DNA of 64,000 nt. Origin: S015-6 sp964384945. GTDB lineage: Bacteria; Desulfobacterota; DSWW01. The stretch covers positions 31,516-95,515 of the forward strand of contig CAYLMK010000021.1 in the NCBI GenBank assembly GCA_964384945.1. The letters are read 5' to 3'. The position numbers and the translations under genes are program-made. The stretch's first letter is position 1, and each line of letters begins with the position of its first letter. This document shows positions 53,976 to 61,843 of this stretch, piece after piece. The notes below the pieces were generated by a model that saw nothing but the letters and a program-made list of their open reading frames with translations, was not told where the DNA came from and did not search any database.

Positions 53976-54458
53976 TCAGACCGGCAATGCCCCTTCCATG
54001 GTCTGGCCGGACCCGCAGGATTCAAAAGAATCCGTCCTCTGCCCGATCACCCGATAGGCTTCGTGGAGCCGGTGACCGAGCATGTCGCCCAGCCTTCTCA
54101 GCAGGATCAAACCGCTCGCGGGGTTCTTCTCCAGGACCATGTTGAACCGGATACGGTCGATCCGCAGCACCACCGAAGGCTCTTCACAAACCGCTGAAGC
54201 CGCGTACACGCTCCTGCCGAGGAGGCTCGACCAGCCGAAAGCCTCCCCGCCATGGTTGACCATGAAGGCAACCTGGCGACCCTCGCCGACCGTGAGCCTC
54301 ACCCGCCCCTTGACCAGAATGTAGAACCGGCCGGCATGGTTCCCCTCAAGGAAGATGACATCGCCCGGGCGATAGGACTTCCTCTCGGTCATGGCGAAGA
54401 TCTCTTTGACGAACCCCTTCTCGAGTCCTGCGAAAAGCTCCCTCTGTTTGAGATACAT
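53976..54458 (-). CDS. Cyclic-nucleotide-binding-domain protein lacking a DNA-binding domain
   Basis: The 160-residue protein has a Crp/Fnr-type sensor barrel: YRPGDVIFLEGNHAGRFYIL, VKGRVRLTV, then GEAFGWSSLLG, a phosphate-binding-cassette-like segment. The dimerisation-type helix (NPASGLILLRRLGDMLGHRL) is present, but the protein ends shortly after, with no helix-turn-helix. Either it acts by protein-protein contact or it is a truncated regulator; no second piece is visible downstream. ATG 54458 is chosen because AAGGAGG lies nine bases upstream. It is convergent with xsc, 17 bases apart. Confidence 0.82.
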   Translation of the reverse strand: MYLKQRELFAGLEKGFVKEIFAMTERKSYRPGDVIFLEGNHAGRFYILVKGRVRLTVGEGRQVAFMVNHGGEAFGWSSLLGRSVYAASAVCEEPSVVLRIDRIRFNMVLEKNPASGLILLRRLGDMLGHRLHEAYRVIGQRTDSFESCGSGQTMEGALPV

Positions 54459-54823
54459 TTCGTGCACCCTCCTTTCCTGTGACCTCCTGCGAACGGATCC
54501 GGAGAGACGAACAGCGCGGGGCATTCAGACCGGGCCGAACACGGTTCACAGCCTCGTCTTCGCGCACCGCCGGCTGCCGGGGCGTTGTTTCGTGGATCGC
54601 GGCGCCGCAGAGATCAGGAGGTTCGGTCCGAGAGTCTTCCCGGGTGCGGATTTCCGGGAACTCTCACGCGCGGTCGAAAACAGCGGCAGACCAGATGAGC
54701 AGTGAGGGGACGCAACAGGATGAGCATTCGTCAGGAGTCTTTTTTCCGCTTGACGCCCGGCGTCTCTCCCATGACTTCATTGTAAGCCGATTCCGAACGA
54801 CGTGCAAGGAAGAAACCGCCCGG
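54459..54823. other. Gap without a recognised gene
   Basis: These 365 bases separate two minus-strand genes. The open frames in them show no domain-like texture and no ribosome sites, and I see no repeat. The region must hold the promoter of the cyclic-nucleotide-binding protein gene, whose ribosome site AAGGAGG is at its left end. Confidence 0.4.
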
Positions 54824-55609
54824 CTACACGAACAGCAATCCCCCGTCCACGAGGATCGACTGCCCCGTCATGGCATCCGACTCGCTCGAGGCCAGAAAGA
54901 CGGCCAGATCGGCAACCTCCTCGGGCCGGAGGATTCGGCCCATCGGGATTCTCTGCAGCATGAAGCTTTTCACCACTTCTTCCCCGACCCCCATGATCCT
55001 GGCGTGCTCCCCGACGAACGCCGATACCATGTCGGTCTCCACCACGCCCGGGCAAATGGCGTTCACGTTGATTCCGCAAGGGGCCATCTCCAGGGCCACA
55101 CAACGGGTCATCCCGACCAGCGCATGCTTGGAGGTGTTGTAGGCGCTCTGATGAATCGAGGCCCATTTCCCGGCGGTGGAGGCGATGTTGATGACCTTTC
55201 CCGCCCTCCGCTCGAGCATGTGCCTGAGAACGAACTGAGTGACGTGAAAGGGGCCGTACACGTTGACCTTCATGATCCGGTCAAAATCCTCGGGCGTGTA
55301 GTCCACGAAACGGGAAGGCTTGTAGACCCCCGCATTGTTGACGAGGATGTCGATTTTTCCGAAGACCTCGACCGCCTCCTCGACCATCCGCTCGACACCG
55401 GGCCGGTCCGTGACATCCACGGCCCGGAGTTCGATTCGCCCGCCGAAGGCGGCCGCCAGCCTCTCGGTTTCCTGCAGGGTTTCCATACGGGTGGCACAGA
55501 GAAACAGCTCCGCCCCTTCCCGGGCGAACTTGGTCGCGATCGCCCGGCCGATGCCGCGGCCGGCCCCTGTGATGATCGCTACCCGATCGACGAGTCTCTT
55601 GGATTCCAT
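54824..55609 (-). CDS. Short-chain dehydrogenase/reductase
   Basis: The 261-residue classical SDR has the cofactor loop TGAGRGIGRAIA near residue 15, NNAGVYKPS, the catalytic serine in NIASTAGKW, YNTSK (Tyr and Lys), and CPGVVETDM. It would oxidise or reduce a hydroxyl/ketone with NAD(P); the arginine in LCATRMETL after the second strand hints at NADPH but is not decisive. The gene stands alone between two gaps. It could supply an oxidoreductase step to the neighbouring sulfonate-type pathway, but nothing in the sequence proves this. Confidence 0.9.
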   Translation of the reverse strand: MESKRLVDRVAIITGAGRGIGRAIATKFAREGAELFLCATRMETLQETERLAAAFGGRIELRAVDVTDRPGVERMVEEAVEVFGKIDILVNNAGVYKPSRFVDYTPEDFDRIMKVNVYGPFHVTQFVLRHMLERRAGKVINIASTAGKWASIHQSAYNTSKHALVGMTRCVALEMAPCGINVNAICPGVVETDMVSAFVGEHARIMGVGEEVVKSFMLQRIPMGRILRPEEVADLAVFLASSESDAMTGQSILVDGGLLFV

Positions 55610-55779
55610 CCCTTTTCCCTCCCATCCGGCTTCTTCGCCTCTGCGGCCGTGCCATCTCTTTTATCAGAAGCGGCAAGGGATGGGAAACAAGGGATCCGAT
55701 ACGCTCGCATCCGCGGGCGCAAGGAAGGCACCGCCGGACCGCGCGGGAGTGCCGAGGCCTTGGAGACCGCGGCGGTCCG

Positions 55780-56055
55780 TCAATCGGCGTTCATCACCGC
55801 CCACGCAACTTGCACCGCTGTCCTGCCGTTCGTGTCGGTCGTCACGATCGTGACGTTTCGGGCGGCGCAGTGCGGACACCTGACGTAGGGGCCGACTCCG
55901 TCGTCCTCGATTTGAACCGGCGCACTTCCGGGAATCTTTTCATCGAGCGCGCGGCCCCCGGGCCTGTCCGCCACGGATAGCGTGCTGTCGCAAATGCGGC
56001 ATCGGATTACTTGCAAAGGATTGCTCCCGGCTTCTTGGCTTCGGATGGAACGCAT
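55780..56055 (-). CDS. Small zinc-ribbon protein, function unknown
   Basis: The 91-residue product has two CxxC pairs, CRICDSTLSV and CPHCAARNVTI, about 45 residues apart. They can form one zinc ribbon like those of small nucleic-acid-binding or rubredoxin-like proteins. I recognise no family. ATG 56055 is favoured because the zinc-binding part begins soon after, but its ribosome site is weak; the same frame is open up to 56277 with low-quality sequence. The reality of the gene rests on the cysteine pattern. Confidence 0.5.
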   Translation of the reverse strand: MRSIRSQEAGSNPLQVIRCRICDSTLSVADRPGGRALDEKIPGSAPVQIEDDGVGPYVRCPHCAARNVTIVTTDTNGRTAVQVAWAVMNAD

Positions 56056-56303
56056 TACAAGAACAGTGCCAAGAACCCGCCGTGGCGGCCTGTGCAGTAA
56101 CCCATGGGAAACATTAGGAGAAATCTTCTCGGAAAAATACCGACCGTCTGGTTGGGAAGAGAACCGTCGCGAGGGGTTTCTCACTTTGAGTTTCATCTTG
56201 AGAGCGGCGCCGACCGCTTTACACGCGGGGCTCCCTCTTCCTATACTCTTCTTCCCTGACCCGAAAATCCACGCCATACTGCCTTGACACTCGGGGATGA
56301 CCG

Positions 56304-57755
56304 ATGGGCCGGCCGTCGAGACTTCGGAACCGAACCCTGCTCAAAGGAACGATTCTCCTCCTCGGGTTCCTGGCCTTGACCGGGATCTCGTGGCGGCTTT
56401 ACGCGGATCGCCAAGGGCGTGATTTTGACCCAAACCGCGCTCTTGCCGAGCTTGACCGAATCGCCGGAGGCGAGAAGTCCGCGGGCCTTCCCAACATCAT
56501 CATTCTCCTCGTCGACGACCTGGGGGACGGAGACGTATTCGGTTACGGCTCCCGGCTCTGGGAAACCCCCCATCTCGACAACATAGCCTCGACCGGCGTG
56601 AGGATGACCCGTTTCTACGCAACCGCTCCGGTCTGCACCCCCTCACGGGCAGGGCTGCTCACGGGGCGCTATCCCATCCGCAGCCACATGAGCCTGCCCC
56701 TCTACCCGAAGGGCCACCCCATGCGGCTTTTCCTGAACATCATCGGCCGGTACCCCCACGGCGTGACCGGGATACCGGAGGACGAGCTGCTGCTGCCGGA
56801 ACTCCTTCAGCAGCGAGGCTACCGGACCGCCTTGGTGGGGAAGTGGCACTTGGGGGATCGCCCGCGGCATCTGCCGAATCAGAACGGCTTCGATTTTTTT
56901 TACGGCGTGCTGCAGAGCAACGACATGAGGCCCTTTGCGGTGTACAGGAACGGCCGGGTGGAGGTACCGGACCCGGCGGATCAAGACCTGCTCACCCTCA
57001 GCTATACCCGAGAAGCGGTTCAGTTCATCCGGGAGAACAGGGAGGAGCCTTTCTTTCTCCTCCTCTCCTACACGGCGGTGCACGAACCGCTCCATGCCTC
57101 CGCCGACTTTCGGGGCAAATCAGGCGCGGGCCTTTACGGAGACGCCGTTGAGGAGTTGGATTGGAGCGTGGGAGAGATTCGCAGGAGTCTGGCCGAGCAT
57201 GGCCTGGAAGAGCGGACCTTCGTTGTCTTCACCAGCGACAACGGCCCCTGGTGGCAGGGCAATCCGGGCCCTTCCAGGGGCCGGAAAACGAATGTCATGG
57301 AGGGCGGTTTCCGGGTACCTTTCGTCGCCGGCTGGCCCGGCGTGCTTCCGGAGGGCCGGGTCACCGACGAGATCGGGGTCAACTTCGACCTCTTCGTCAC
57401 CTGCCTGAAGATCGCAGGCGTTCCCCTGCCCTCCGACCGGACAATCGACGGGAGGGACCTGCTGCCGGTTCTCAAGGGAGAGGCGCCTTCGCCCCACGAA
57501 ACATTCTATTACTACTTCGGCCACGAACTCGTAGCCGTCCGCCACAAGAATTGGAAGTACCATCGCCGGCACATGTCCGACAACGGCGGCTACCCCCTGT
57601 TCCGGCAGGGGCCTTTCCTGTTCGATCTGGACCGGGACCCGCAGGAGTCCTACAGCCTAATCGAGTCCGAGCCCGAGAAGGCCGAAGAGATGGCACGCAT
57701 GCTCGATGCATGGGATGAAAGCATGGGACGCAACGTGCGCGGCTGGTTGCCCTGA
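56304..57755 (+). CDS. Formylglycine-dependent sulfatase, membrane-anchored or secreted
   Basis: The 483-residue type I sulfatase carries the formylglycine motif CTPSRAGLLTGR (Cys111 is the residue to be oxidised) and metal ligands Asp71-Asp72 in LLVDDLGDGD. The later FTSDNGPW motif holds the Asp-Asn metal ligands, and GKWHLGD supplies catalytic Lys/His. The N-terminus has one hydrophobic segment (GTILLLGFLALTGISW), so the enzyme is exported or anchored. In an anaerobe the Cys would need an anSME-type maturase, which is not in the window. The substrate is unknown (arylsulfate or sulfated glycan). The 248 bases upstream hold no other gene. Confidence 0.9.
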   Translation: MGRPSRLRNRTLLKGTILLLGFLALTGISWRLYADRQGRDFDPNRALAELDRIAGGEKSAGLPNIIILLVDDLGDGDVFGYGSRLWETPHLDNIASTGVRMTRFYATAPVCTPSRAGLLTGRYPIRSHMSLPLYPKGHPMRLFLNIIGRYPHGVTGIPEDELLLPELLQQRGYRTALVGKWHLGDRPRHLPNQNGFDFFYGVLQSNDMRPFAVYRNGRVEVPDPADQDLLTLSYTREAVQFIRENREEPFFLLLSYTAVHEPLHASADFRGKSGAGLYGDAVEELDWSVGEIRRSLAEHGLEERTFVVFTSDNGPWWQGNPGPSRGRKTNVMEGGFRVPFVAGWPGVLPEGRVTDEIGVNFDLFVTCLKIAGVPLPSDRTIDGRDLLPVLKGEAPSPHETFYYYFGHELVAVRHKNWKYHRRHMSDNGGYPLFRQGPFLFDLDRDPQESYSLIESEPEKAEEMARMLDAWDESMGRNVRGWLP

Positions 57756-57896
57756 TACCTTCCCACCAGGGTTCTTGCGCCGAGCCGGCGCGTCCTTGGC
57801 CGATGCGCTGCTTTGCGGATGCTTTACGCCGGGGAAACACGGGAAAAGAGCATAATAACTTACTTTACATTATTGTTGTAACATATTGATTTTAAA

Positions 57897-57973
57897 TGGT
57901 GCCCCCGGGGTGACTCGAACACCCGGCGCCGGGATTAGGAATCCCGTGCTCTATCCGCCTGAGCTACGGGGGC
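57897..57973 (-). tRNA. tRNA-Arg (anticodon CCT)
   Basis: The minus strand folds as a complete cloverleaf: acceptor GCCCCCG with CGGGGGC, a D arm with TAGCTCAGGCGGATAGAGCA, anticodon stem CGGGA/TCCCG with loop TTCCTAA (anticodon CCT, reads AGG), T stem GGGTG/CACCC with TTCGAGT, and an encoded ACCA end. It borders a tyrosine integrase gene 22 bases from its 5' end, which makes it the probable attachment site of the element to its right. The AT-rich stretch 57840-57896 lies just beyond its 3' end. Confidence 0.95.
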
Positions 57974-57995
57974 AAAGTCTTTTCTTATCGGTATG

Positions 57996-59204
57996 TTACG
58001 AGGATCCATTCACCCCAAAACTGTCATTATGGTGCATCACCTGGTGCATCACCTGACGTGTCACCTGTTCGATCTGTGCATCTAGCCACCGAGTATACCG
58101 GCTCATCGCCTGGTGCAGGTCCTCTTCGGTGGGCTGCAAGTAATAGCTGTCCATCCCCTGCATGGCGTGCCCCAGGATCATGTCCCGGTAACCCTGATCC
58201 ACCCCCGCCCGCAGCATATTTGTTTTGACCGAGGTCCGGATGTCCCGAAACACAAAGCCGCCCGGCACCTCGTCCCCGTAGACGATCCCGGCCTTCCGGC
58301 AGGCCGTGGCAAGGGATTTCTGCGTTCTTGTGATCGGCTTACGTTTGTAGGTGAACACGTGAGCCTCCCCATGCAGGCCCCTGGGCATGGCCGTCAGCAC
58401 GTCCCGCACGTAATGATTGATCGGCACCCGCCGGTCTTTCTGCTCCTTCGTGATCGTGGGCGGCAGCCGGAAGAAGAGCTTTTTCATATCTACCATAGAC
58501 CACGTGATCCGGTAAAGTTCCTCGGGCCGGATCCCGGTAGAGTATGCCGTGACAAGGATCGCACGCAGGTGCGGTAGTGCATGCTCGGTCAGCCGGATGT
58601 ACTCCTCGACCGAAAGCACCCGCGTTCTGGCATTCGACCCCGGCCGGAACAGGCGCCTGGTACGCCGGAACAGGCGGACCACACGCGGGTCGATCCGTTC
58701 GTGATCATCGGCCCGCCGGATCATCGCTCCCACGTAGGTGCGCTCGTACTCCAGGGTTCCCCTCGAATACCCCTCTGAAAACCGATGATCCACGTATTCC
58801 TCCCAGGCTCCAAGGGTGAACTCCCGGACCTTCCGATCCCCGTACAGGGCGAGAAAGGGCTGTATTGCGCGGTCCACCCGGTCCGGATCCCGGAGCCGCT
58901 TGACCGAGGGCAGGCTCATGTACCACGCCGCCAGTTCCTTCCACATGGCGTTCAGGTGCTCCCCCTGAATGGCCAGGCCGCGCCGCTTCTCCTGCTTGCG
59001 TTCCCGGTCCCGGTCCCGGGCGCCCTCGATGCTCGTCCCGGTATACTCCAGGCGCATCCGCTGTGTCCCCGGGTCCCGCAGCCGGACATAGCACTTGAGT
59101 TTCCCGGCCCGCTTGGCCTCGGCCAGGGGCTCCCCACAGCTGCACTTCTTATTCCGTTCACTCTGCTTCTTGTGACAGATCGGGCACGCGATCAGAACGG
59201 CCAT
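57996..59204 (-). CDS. int: Tyrosine-type site-specific integrase
   Basis: The 402-residue protein begins with a zinc-ribbon-like motif (CPICHKKQSERNKKCSCG), then a core-binding domain (about 85-190) and a catalytic domain. Catalytic residues are Arg in STGIRPEELYRI, a probable Lys in TITKEQKDRRVPI, FRDIRTS (Arg; the usual His is Arg), His in ILGHAMQGM and the Tyr pair in MDSYY. It recombines the element with the tRNA-Arg gene 22 bases from its stop codon. Its C-terminus contains MHQVMHH, from a short direct DNA repeat (GGTGCATCACCT twice). GGAGG lies ten bases before the ATG. Confidence 0.9.
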   Translation of the reverse strand: MAVLIACPICHKKQSERNKKCSCGEPLAEAKRAGKLKCYVRLRDPGTQRMRLEYTGTSIEGARDRDRERKQEKRRGLAIQGEHLNAMWKELAAWYMSLPSVKRLRDPDRVDRAIQPFLALYGDRKVREFTLGAWEEYVDHRFSEGYSRGTLEYERTYVGAMIRRADDHERIDPRVVRLFRRTRRLFRPGSNARTRVLSVEEYIRLTEHALPHLRAILVTAYSTGIRPEELYRITWSMVDMKKLFFRLPPTITKEQKDRRVPINHYVRDVLTAMPRGLHGEAHVFTYKRKPITRTQKSLATACRKAGIVYGDEVPGGFVFRDIRTSVKTNMLRAGVDQGYRDMILGHAMQGMDSYYLQPTEEDLHQAMSRYTRWLDAQIEQVTRQVMHQVMHHNDSFGVNGSS

Positions 59205-59329
59205 GATTGCTTTTCCTCCATCTCAATCCCACTGGCCGGCCCGCCCGGATTCAGCCTGTCGTGCAGGATGCGGCCGAACAGTCCGATCATCAGGCCGGCG
59301 GCGATCGCAAGCAGGACATAACGCAGCAT
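59192..59329 (-). CDS. Small single-pass membrane protein
   Basis: The 45-residue product has one hydrophobic helix (LLAIAAGLMIGLFGRIL) and a polar tail ending MEEKQSWPF. Its end overlaps the integrase start by 13 bases, suggesting coupled translation. ATG 59329 is preferred over a much longer frame because only this part has protein-like texture; a G-rich stretch precedes it. Function unknown; holin-like or regulatory small proteins are possible. Confidence 0.55.
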   Translation of the reverse strand: MLRYVLLAIAAGLMIGLFGRILHDRLNPGGPASGIEMEEKQSWPF

Positions 59330-59382
59330 CGGATCAGCCCCCCCCCCGGCCAGCCGCGAGGACCGGCCGGGGTGTCGGTCGT

Positions 59383-59691
59383 TCAGTCCCCCGGCAACTG
59401 CGGCCCGTCCGGCCACTGGCTCAGGAACGCCCGGGCCATCTGCCGGGCCTGCCGGTCGAGGCGCGGCACCTCCCCGCCGGTCCCCTCCGGCAGGCCCTTG
59501 AAGCATGTGACCACAAACTCTGCTGCGGTCATCCCGCTGGGCAGGAGCCCTGCCGGGCTCAAGTCGGGCCAGTCCTCGGCCCCCCGGGCTGTTATTCGCA
59601 GGGCAGGAATGCCGTAGGACGATGCCGGGCTGTCCGTAGTAAGGACGGCCTTCGCGGCCGTCGCCTTGTTTCGGTAGAGTGTGCGGTTCAT
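59383..59691 (-). CDS. Hypothetical protein of the element
   Basis: The 102-residue soluble protein has no motif I recognise. Its N-terminus is basic (MNRTLYRNKATAAKAVL) and the centre contains ITARGAEDWPDLSPAGL. GGAGG lies seven bases before the ATG, and the start overlaps the upstream gene's stop as ATGA, which supports it as a real gene. No signal peptide or membrane segment is visible. Confidence 0.6.
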   Translation of the reverse strand: MNRTLYRNKATAAKAVLTTDSPASSYGIPALRITARGAEDWPDLSPAGLLPSGMTAAEFVVTCFKGLPEGTGGEVPRLDRQARQMARAFLSQWPDGPQLPGD

Positions 59692-59849
59692 AATTCATCC
59701 TCCATCCGCCTATCGAGTTCCGCGAGCATCTCCTCGATGCGCGCCACCTTCTGCCGAGCGATCCCGGCCAGGCCTTCGATGACGGCCAAGTAGTCGGCCA
59801 GCCGGGCCAGGTCGGTGTCGGTCTCTTCTACAACGTTCGTTCCGTTCAT
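59688..59849 (-). CDS. Small coiled-coil protein of the element
   Basis: The 53-residue product is acidic and helical (ADYLAVIEGLAGIARQKVARIEEMLAELDRRMEDEL shows heptad-like hydrophobic spacing). AAGGGAG precedes ATG 59849, and the stop overlaps the next gene as ATGA. Function unknown. Confidence 0.6.
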   Translation of the reverse strand: MNGTNVVEETDTDLARLADYLAVIEGLAGIARQKVARIEEMLAELDRRMEDEL

Positions 59850-59863
59850 CGCAACTCCCTTTC

Positions 59864-60019
59864 TCAAACTCGCTGGGGTTCCGCCACCTCGGTCACCGCG
59901 GCGGGCTCCGGGGATCCCCGGCGATCGCCGCCGGCGCCGGGCACCAGGCCGGCCAGGAAGGCCACCACGAATCCGGCCAGGAGCCAACTGTCACTCGTCC
60001 TCCGGCGGCGGCGCGGCAT
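59864..60019 (-). CDS. Small membrane protein with Arg-rich N-terminus
   Basis: This 51-codon gene starts within the end of the previous gene in another frame. The product opens MPRRRRRTSDS, continues with a transmembrane helix (WLLAGFVVAFLAGLVPGAGG) and ends in a short polar tail. CAGGAGG lies nine bases before ATG 60019. The positive charge before the helix and the ribosome site make it credible despite its size. Function unknown. Confidence 0.6.
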   Translation of the reverse strand: MPRRRRRTSDSWLLAGFVVAFLAGLVPGAGGDRRGSPEPAAVTEVAEPQRV

Positions 60020-60125
60020 CGTCTCGGTCCTCCTGTCGAATCAGGTCTGCGTATGTCTCTTTGTCATTCAAAATCCAGGCGAACATCAGCCACCAGCGCC
60101 TCAGGCACCTTCTCAGTCTTCGCAT
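59991..60125 (-). CDS. Small basic protein of the element
   Basis: The 44-residue product starts MRRLRRCLRRWWLMFAWIL, an Arg/Trp-rich amphipathic or membrane-associating segment, and ends acidic (DRDDAAPPPEDE). GGAGGGGAGG precedes ATG 60125. It overlaps its neighbours on both sides, as is common in compact phage operons. Function unknown. Confidence 0.6.
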   Translation of the reverse strand: MRRLRRCLRRWWLMFAWILNDKETYADLIRQEDRDDAAPPPEDE

Positions 60126-60544
60126 GGTGGCCTCCCCTCCTGGGCAGCCTGAAGGATCAGGGCCCTGCGCAGTTCGAAAATGCTCGATCGGTCGTAGTGC
60201 CATATCCTGCCCACCCGCCTGGCACGCAACTTGCCTCGGTGCAAGTAGTCCAGGATGTCATCCGGACCGAACGATCGGCCGGCAAAAGAGAGCAGCCTGG
60301 CGGCGATCTTGCTATTGATCGCAGGCGGTGGCTTCCTTTTTCCCTTCGGCTTCCGGCCCCCGTCCCCTCCAGAAGGCTGCGACGGTCCGCGTGAACGTGG
60401 CTGCTCGGGGTTGCTGGGGGGCAGCATGGCGAAGAGCCTCCGCATAGTGGGCTCGTCCTGGCGCCAAAAGCCGGCTCCAAAGGCACAGGACGTTTGCCCG
60501 CAGACCGGGCAGGGGGGTAAGGGTGAGTGAGTCGTGGTTTGCAT
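60113..60544 (-). CDS. DNA-binding protein with zinc-knuckle start and excisionase-like C-terminus
   Basis: The 143-residue protein begins with a CPVCGQTSC motif. A basic Pro-rich linker follows, then a C-terminal winged-helix segment (GPDDILDYLHRGKLRARRVGRIWHYDRSSIFELRRAL) like MerR/excisionase helix-turn-helix domains. It may act as a recombination-direction factor or regulator. GGAGG lies eight bases before ATG 60544. Confidence 0.65.
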   Translation of the reverse strand: MQTTTHSPLPPCPVCGQTSCAFGAGFWRQDEPTMRRLFAMLPPSNPEQPRSRGPSQPSGGDGGRKPKGKRKPPPAINSKIAARLLSFAGRSFGPDDILDYLHRGKLRARRVGRIWHYDRSSIFELRRALILQAAQEGRPPCED

Positions 60545-60843
60545 GGCGTCTTCCTCCGAAAAGCAAATGCCGACCACTGTTCAGGTGCCTATACGCACCC
60601 CCAGGCCCTCACGGAATCCTGGATGGTCGGCAAATGGAATTCGGCAGGAATGAAAATGGCCCATTTCGGCGGACCTCCCGGTATAGGATGTTCGAACGGG
60701 TCCCTTATCCCACGATCCGGGCCGGGATGTCAACTCTTTTCTTGGCCGGCCCGCCTTTTCGGCCATCTGGCCGGGAGACGGCCTTCGAGAATGGCCCAGG
60801 AATCGACGATCTCGGTATGGTCAAGGGTAGGGGTAGGCCCCGA
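60545..60843. promoter_or_regulatory. Gap with a 9-bp inverted repeat
   Basis: These 299 bases hold no gene. TGCCGACCA (60568-60576) is exactly complementary to TGGTCGGCA (60624-60632), 47 bases apart, right upstream of the excisionase-like gene at 60113-60544. The two half-sites could bind one of the element's DNA-binding proteins and loop the promoter. A CGGCCATCTGGCCG palindrome-like stretch lies near 60759. Confidence 0.4.
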
Positions 60844-61227
60844 TCAGGCCGTGGAGGATCCTCGGAGTAGCTCCAGAACGGCCGGCCGCGGGATCCGGAT
60901 CGTCGTGCCAAACCGCACAGCAGGCAGGGAGTCGGACTCGACCCACCTGTAAACGCTCCGCTCACTGACCCCGAGCACCCGGCCGGCCTCGGCCACGGTC
61001 AACAACTGGCGGGCGGGCACGGCGGCGGTCGATGGCGTCATAGAGGCAGAAGCGTCACTATGCCTTAGCTTGCAGGTAAGCCGCCCATGTCCGGCGTTCA
61101 TCTGATTTACGTGGCCGTTGACCACCTGAGACACGAACGCCGAGGATCGGCCGATCTCCTTGGCGAAGGCATTCTGCCGGCCGTAGACTGACACGATGGC
61201 TTCCCGGAGCTTGCTGTTCGGAATCAT
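60844..61227 (-). CDS. Composite HTH protein: XRE-like N-terminus, excisionase-like C-terminus
   Basis: The 127-residue protein has an N-terminal lambda-repressor-like half (LREAIVSVYGRQNAFAKEIG, SAFVSQVVNG). Its C-terminal HTH_17/excisionase domain is VAEAGRVLGVSERSVYRWVE with SDSLPAVRFGTTIRIP. The XRE part lacks its usual last helix. This may be a fusion, or an XRE gene frameshifted into an excisionase that can also start at ATG 61041. The likely role is control of integration/excision or early transcription. Confidence 0.65.
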   Translation of the reverse strand: MIPNSKLREAIVSVYGRQNAFAKEIGRSSAFVSQVVNGHVNQMNAGHGRLTCKLRHSDASASMTPSTAAVPARQLLTVAEAGRVLGVSERSVYRWVESDSLPAVRFGTTIRIPRPAVLELLRGSSTA

Positions 61228-61398
61228 GGGATCCCCCGTCCCCCAGGACGATCGTTGATTCTTAGCGGATACGTGCCACCAGACTGCCTCGCCGATCGGC
61301 GCTGTGCATGTCGGCATTCCCTTCAGAAAATCCCGCGTGGCGAACGTAGCATGGTCAAATTCGCGTCTTGGCCTACAAGGCCGAGGAGTTCATCATGC

Positions 61399-61836
61399 TC
61401 ACGTGTCGCGGTCCAGGATGGCCACGTCTTCGGCTGCCGGCCCCTTTGGCCCATGGCCGACCCGGAATGAACACCAGACGCCGGTGCGGATCCTTGCCCG
61501 GCCGACGGGGCGAATTTGACTGATGTGAACGAATAGGTCCCGATCATCCCTACGGGAAATGAATCCATAACTCTCCCGCCACTTGACGAGTTTCCCCTGC
61601 TGCCGGTCCCCGCTGCTGTCGGCCATACACGCCATCGTGGAACTCAAAATCACCATGACCCCCTTGCAAATTGGCCCCCTCGAGGCCACATCCGGTAGAA
61701 ATTCAACGACATCGCCCGCACGGACACTAAGGCCATCCAGCGCTCGGTCAGAAAGGAAAAATCGCTCGCCGTCACTGGTGCGAACCCAGCCATACGGGAA
61801 CTGGTATCGTTCGACAATTCCCCTTCGTCGGTCCAC
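61399..61836 (-). CDS. Tandem cold-shock-domain protein
   Basis: The 145-residue product has a canonical C-terminal cold-shock domain (GKLVKWRESYGFISRRD with LFVHISQI, the RNP-like nucleic-acid motifs). Its N-terminal half aligns with the same pattern (GIVERYQFPYGWVRTSDGER, FFLSDRAL). It should bind single-stranded RNA or DNA. The GTG start at 61836 is favoured because AGGGGGG lies ten bases upstream and it avoids a long overlap; ATG 61893 or 61890 would add a CPTC-containing leader. Tandem CSD proteins in phage elements are uncommon. Confidence 0.7.
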   Translation of the reverse strand: MDRRRGIVERYQFPYGWVRTSDGERFFLSDRALDGLSVRAGDVVEFLPDVASRGPICKGVMVILSSTMACMADSSGDRQQGKLVKWRESYGFISRRDDRDLFVHISQIRPVGRARIRTGVWCSFRVGHGPKGPAAEDVAILDRDT

Positions 61837-61843
61837 CGCATCA

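Noticed and set aside
54479..55888. A 469-codon plus-strand open frame
   Set aside because: It covers the SDR gene in antisense, has no ribosome site and no recognisable motif.
57756..57896. Attachment-site scar or second tRNA fragment left of tRNA-Arg
   Set aside because: The stretch is AT-rich but contains no copy of tRNA sequence or integrase-like direct repeat that I could find.
59192..59698. A 168-codon minus-strand frame as one gene
   Set aside because: Only the last 45 codons have protein-like character with a membrane helix; the rest overlaps the well-supported gene at 59383-59691 in another frame.
61255..61519. Plus-strand open frames between the composite HTH gene and the cold-shock gene
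   Set aside because: They run partly antisense to the cold-shock gene, show no ribosome site, and oppose the uniform minus-strand direction of the element.
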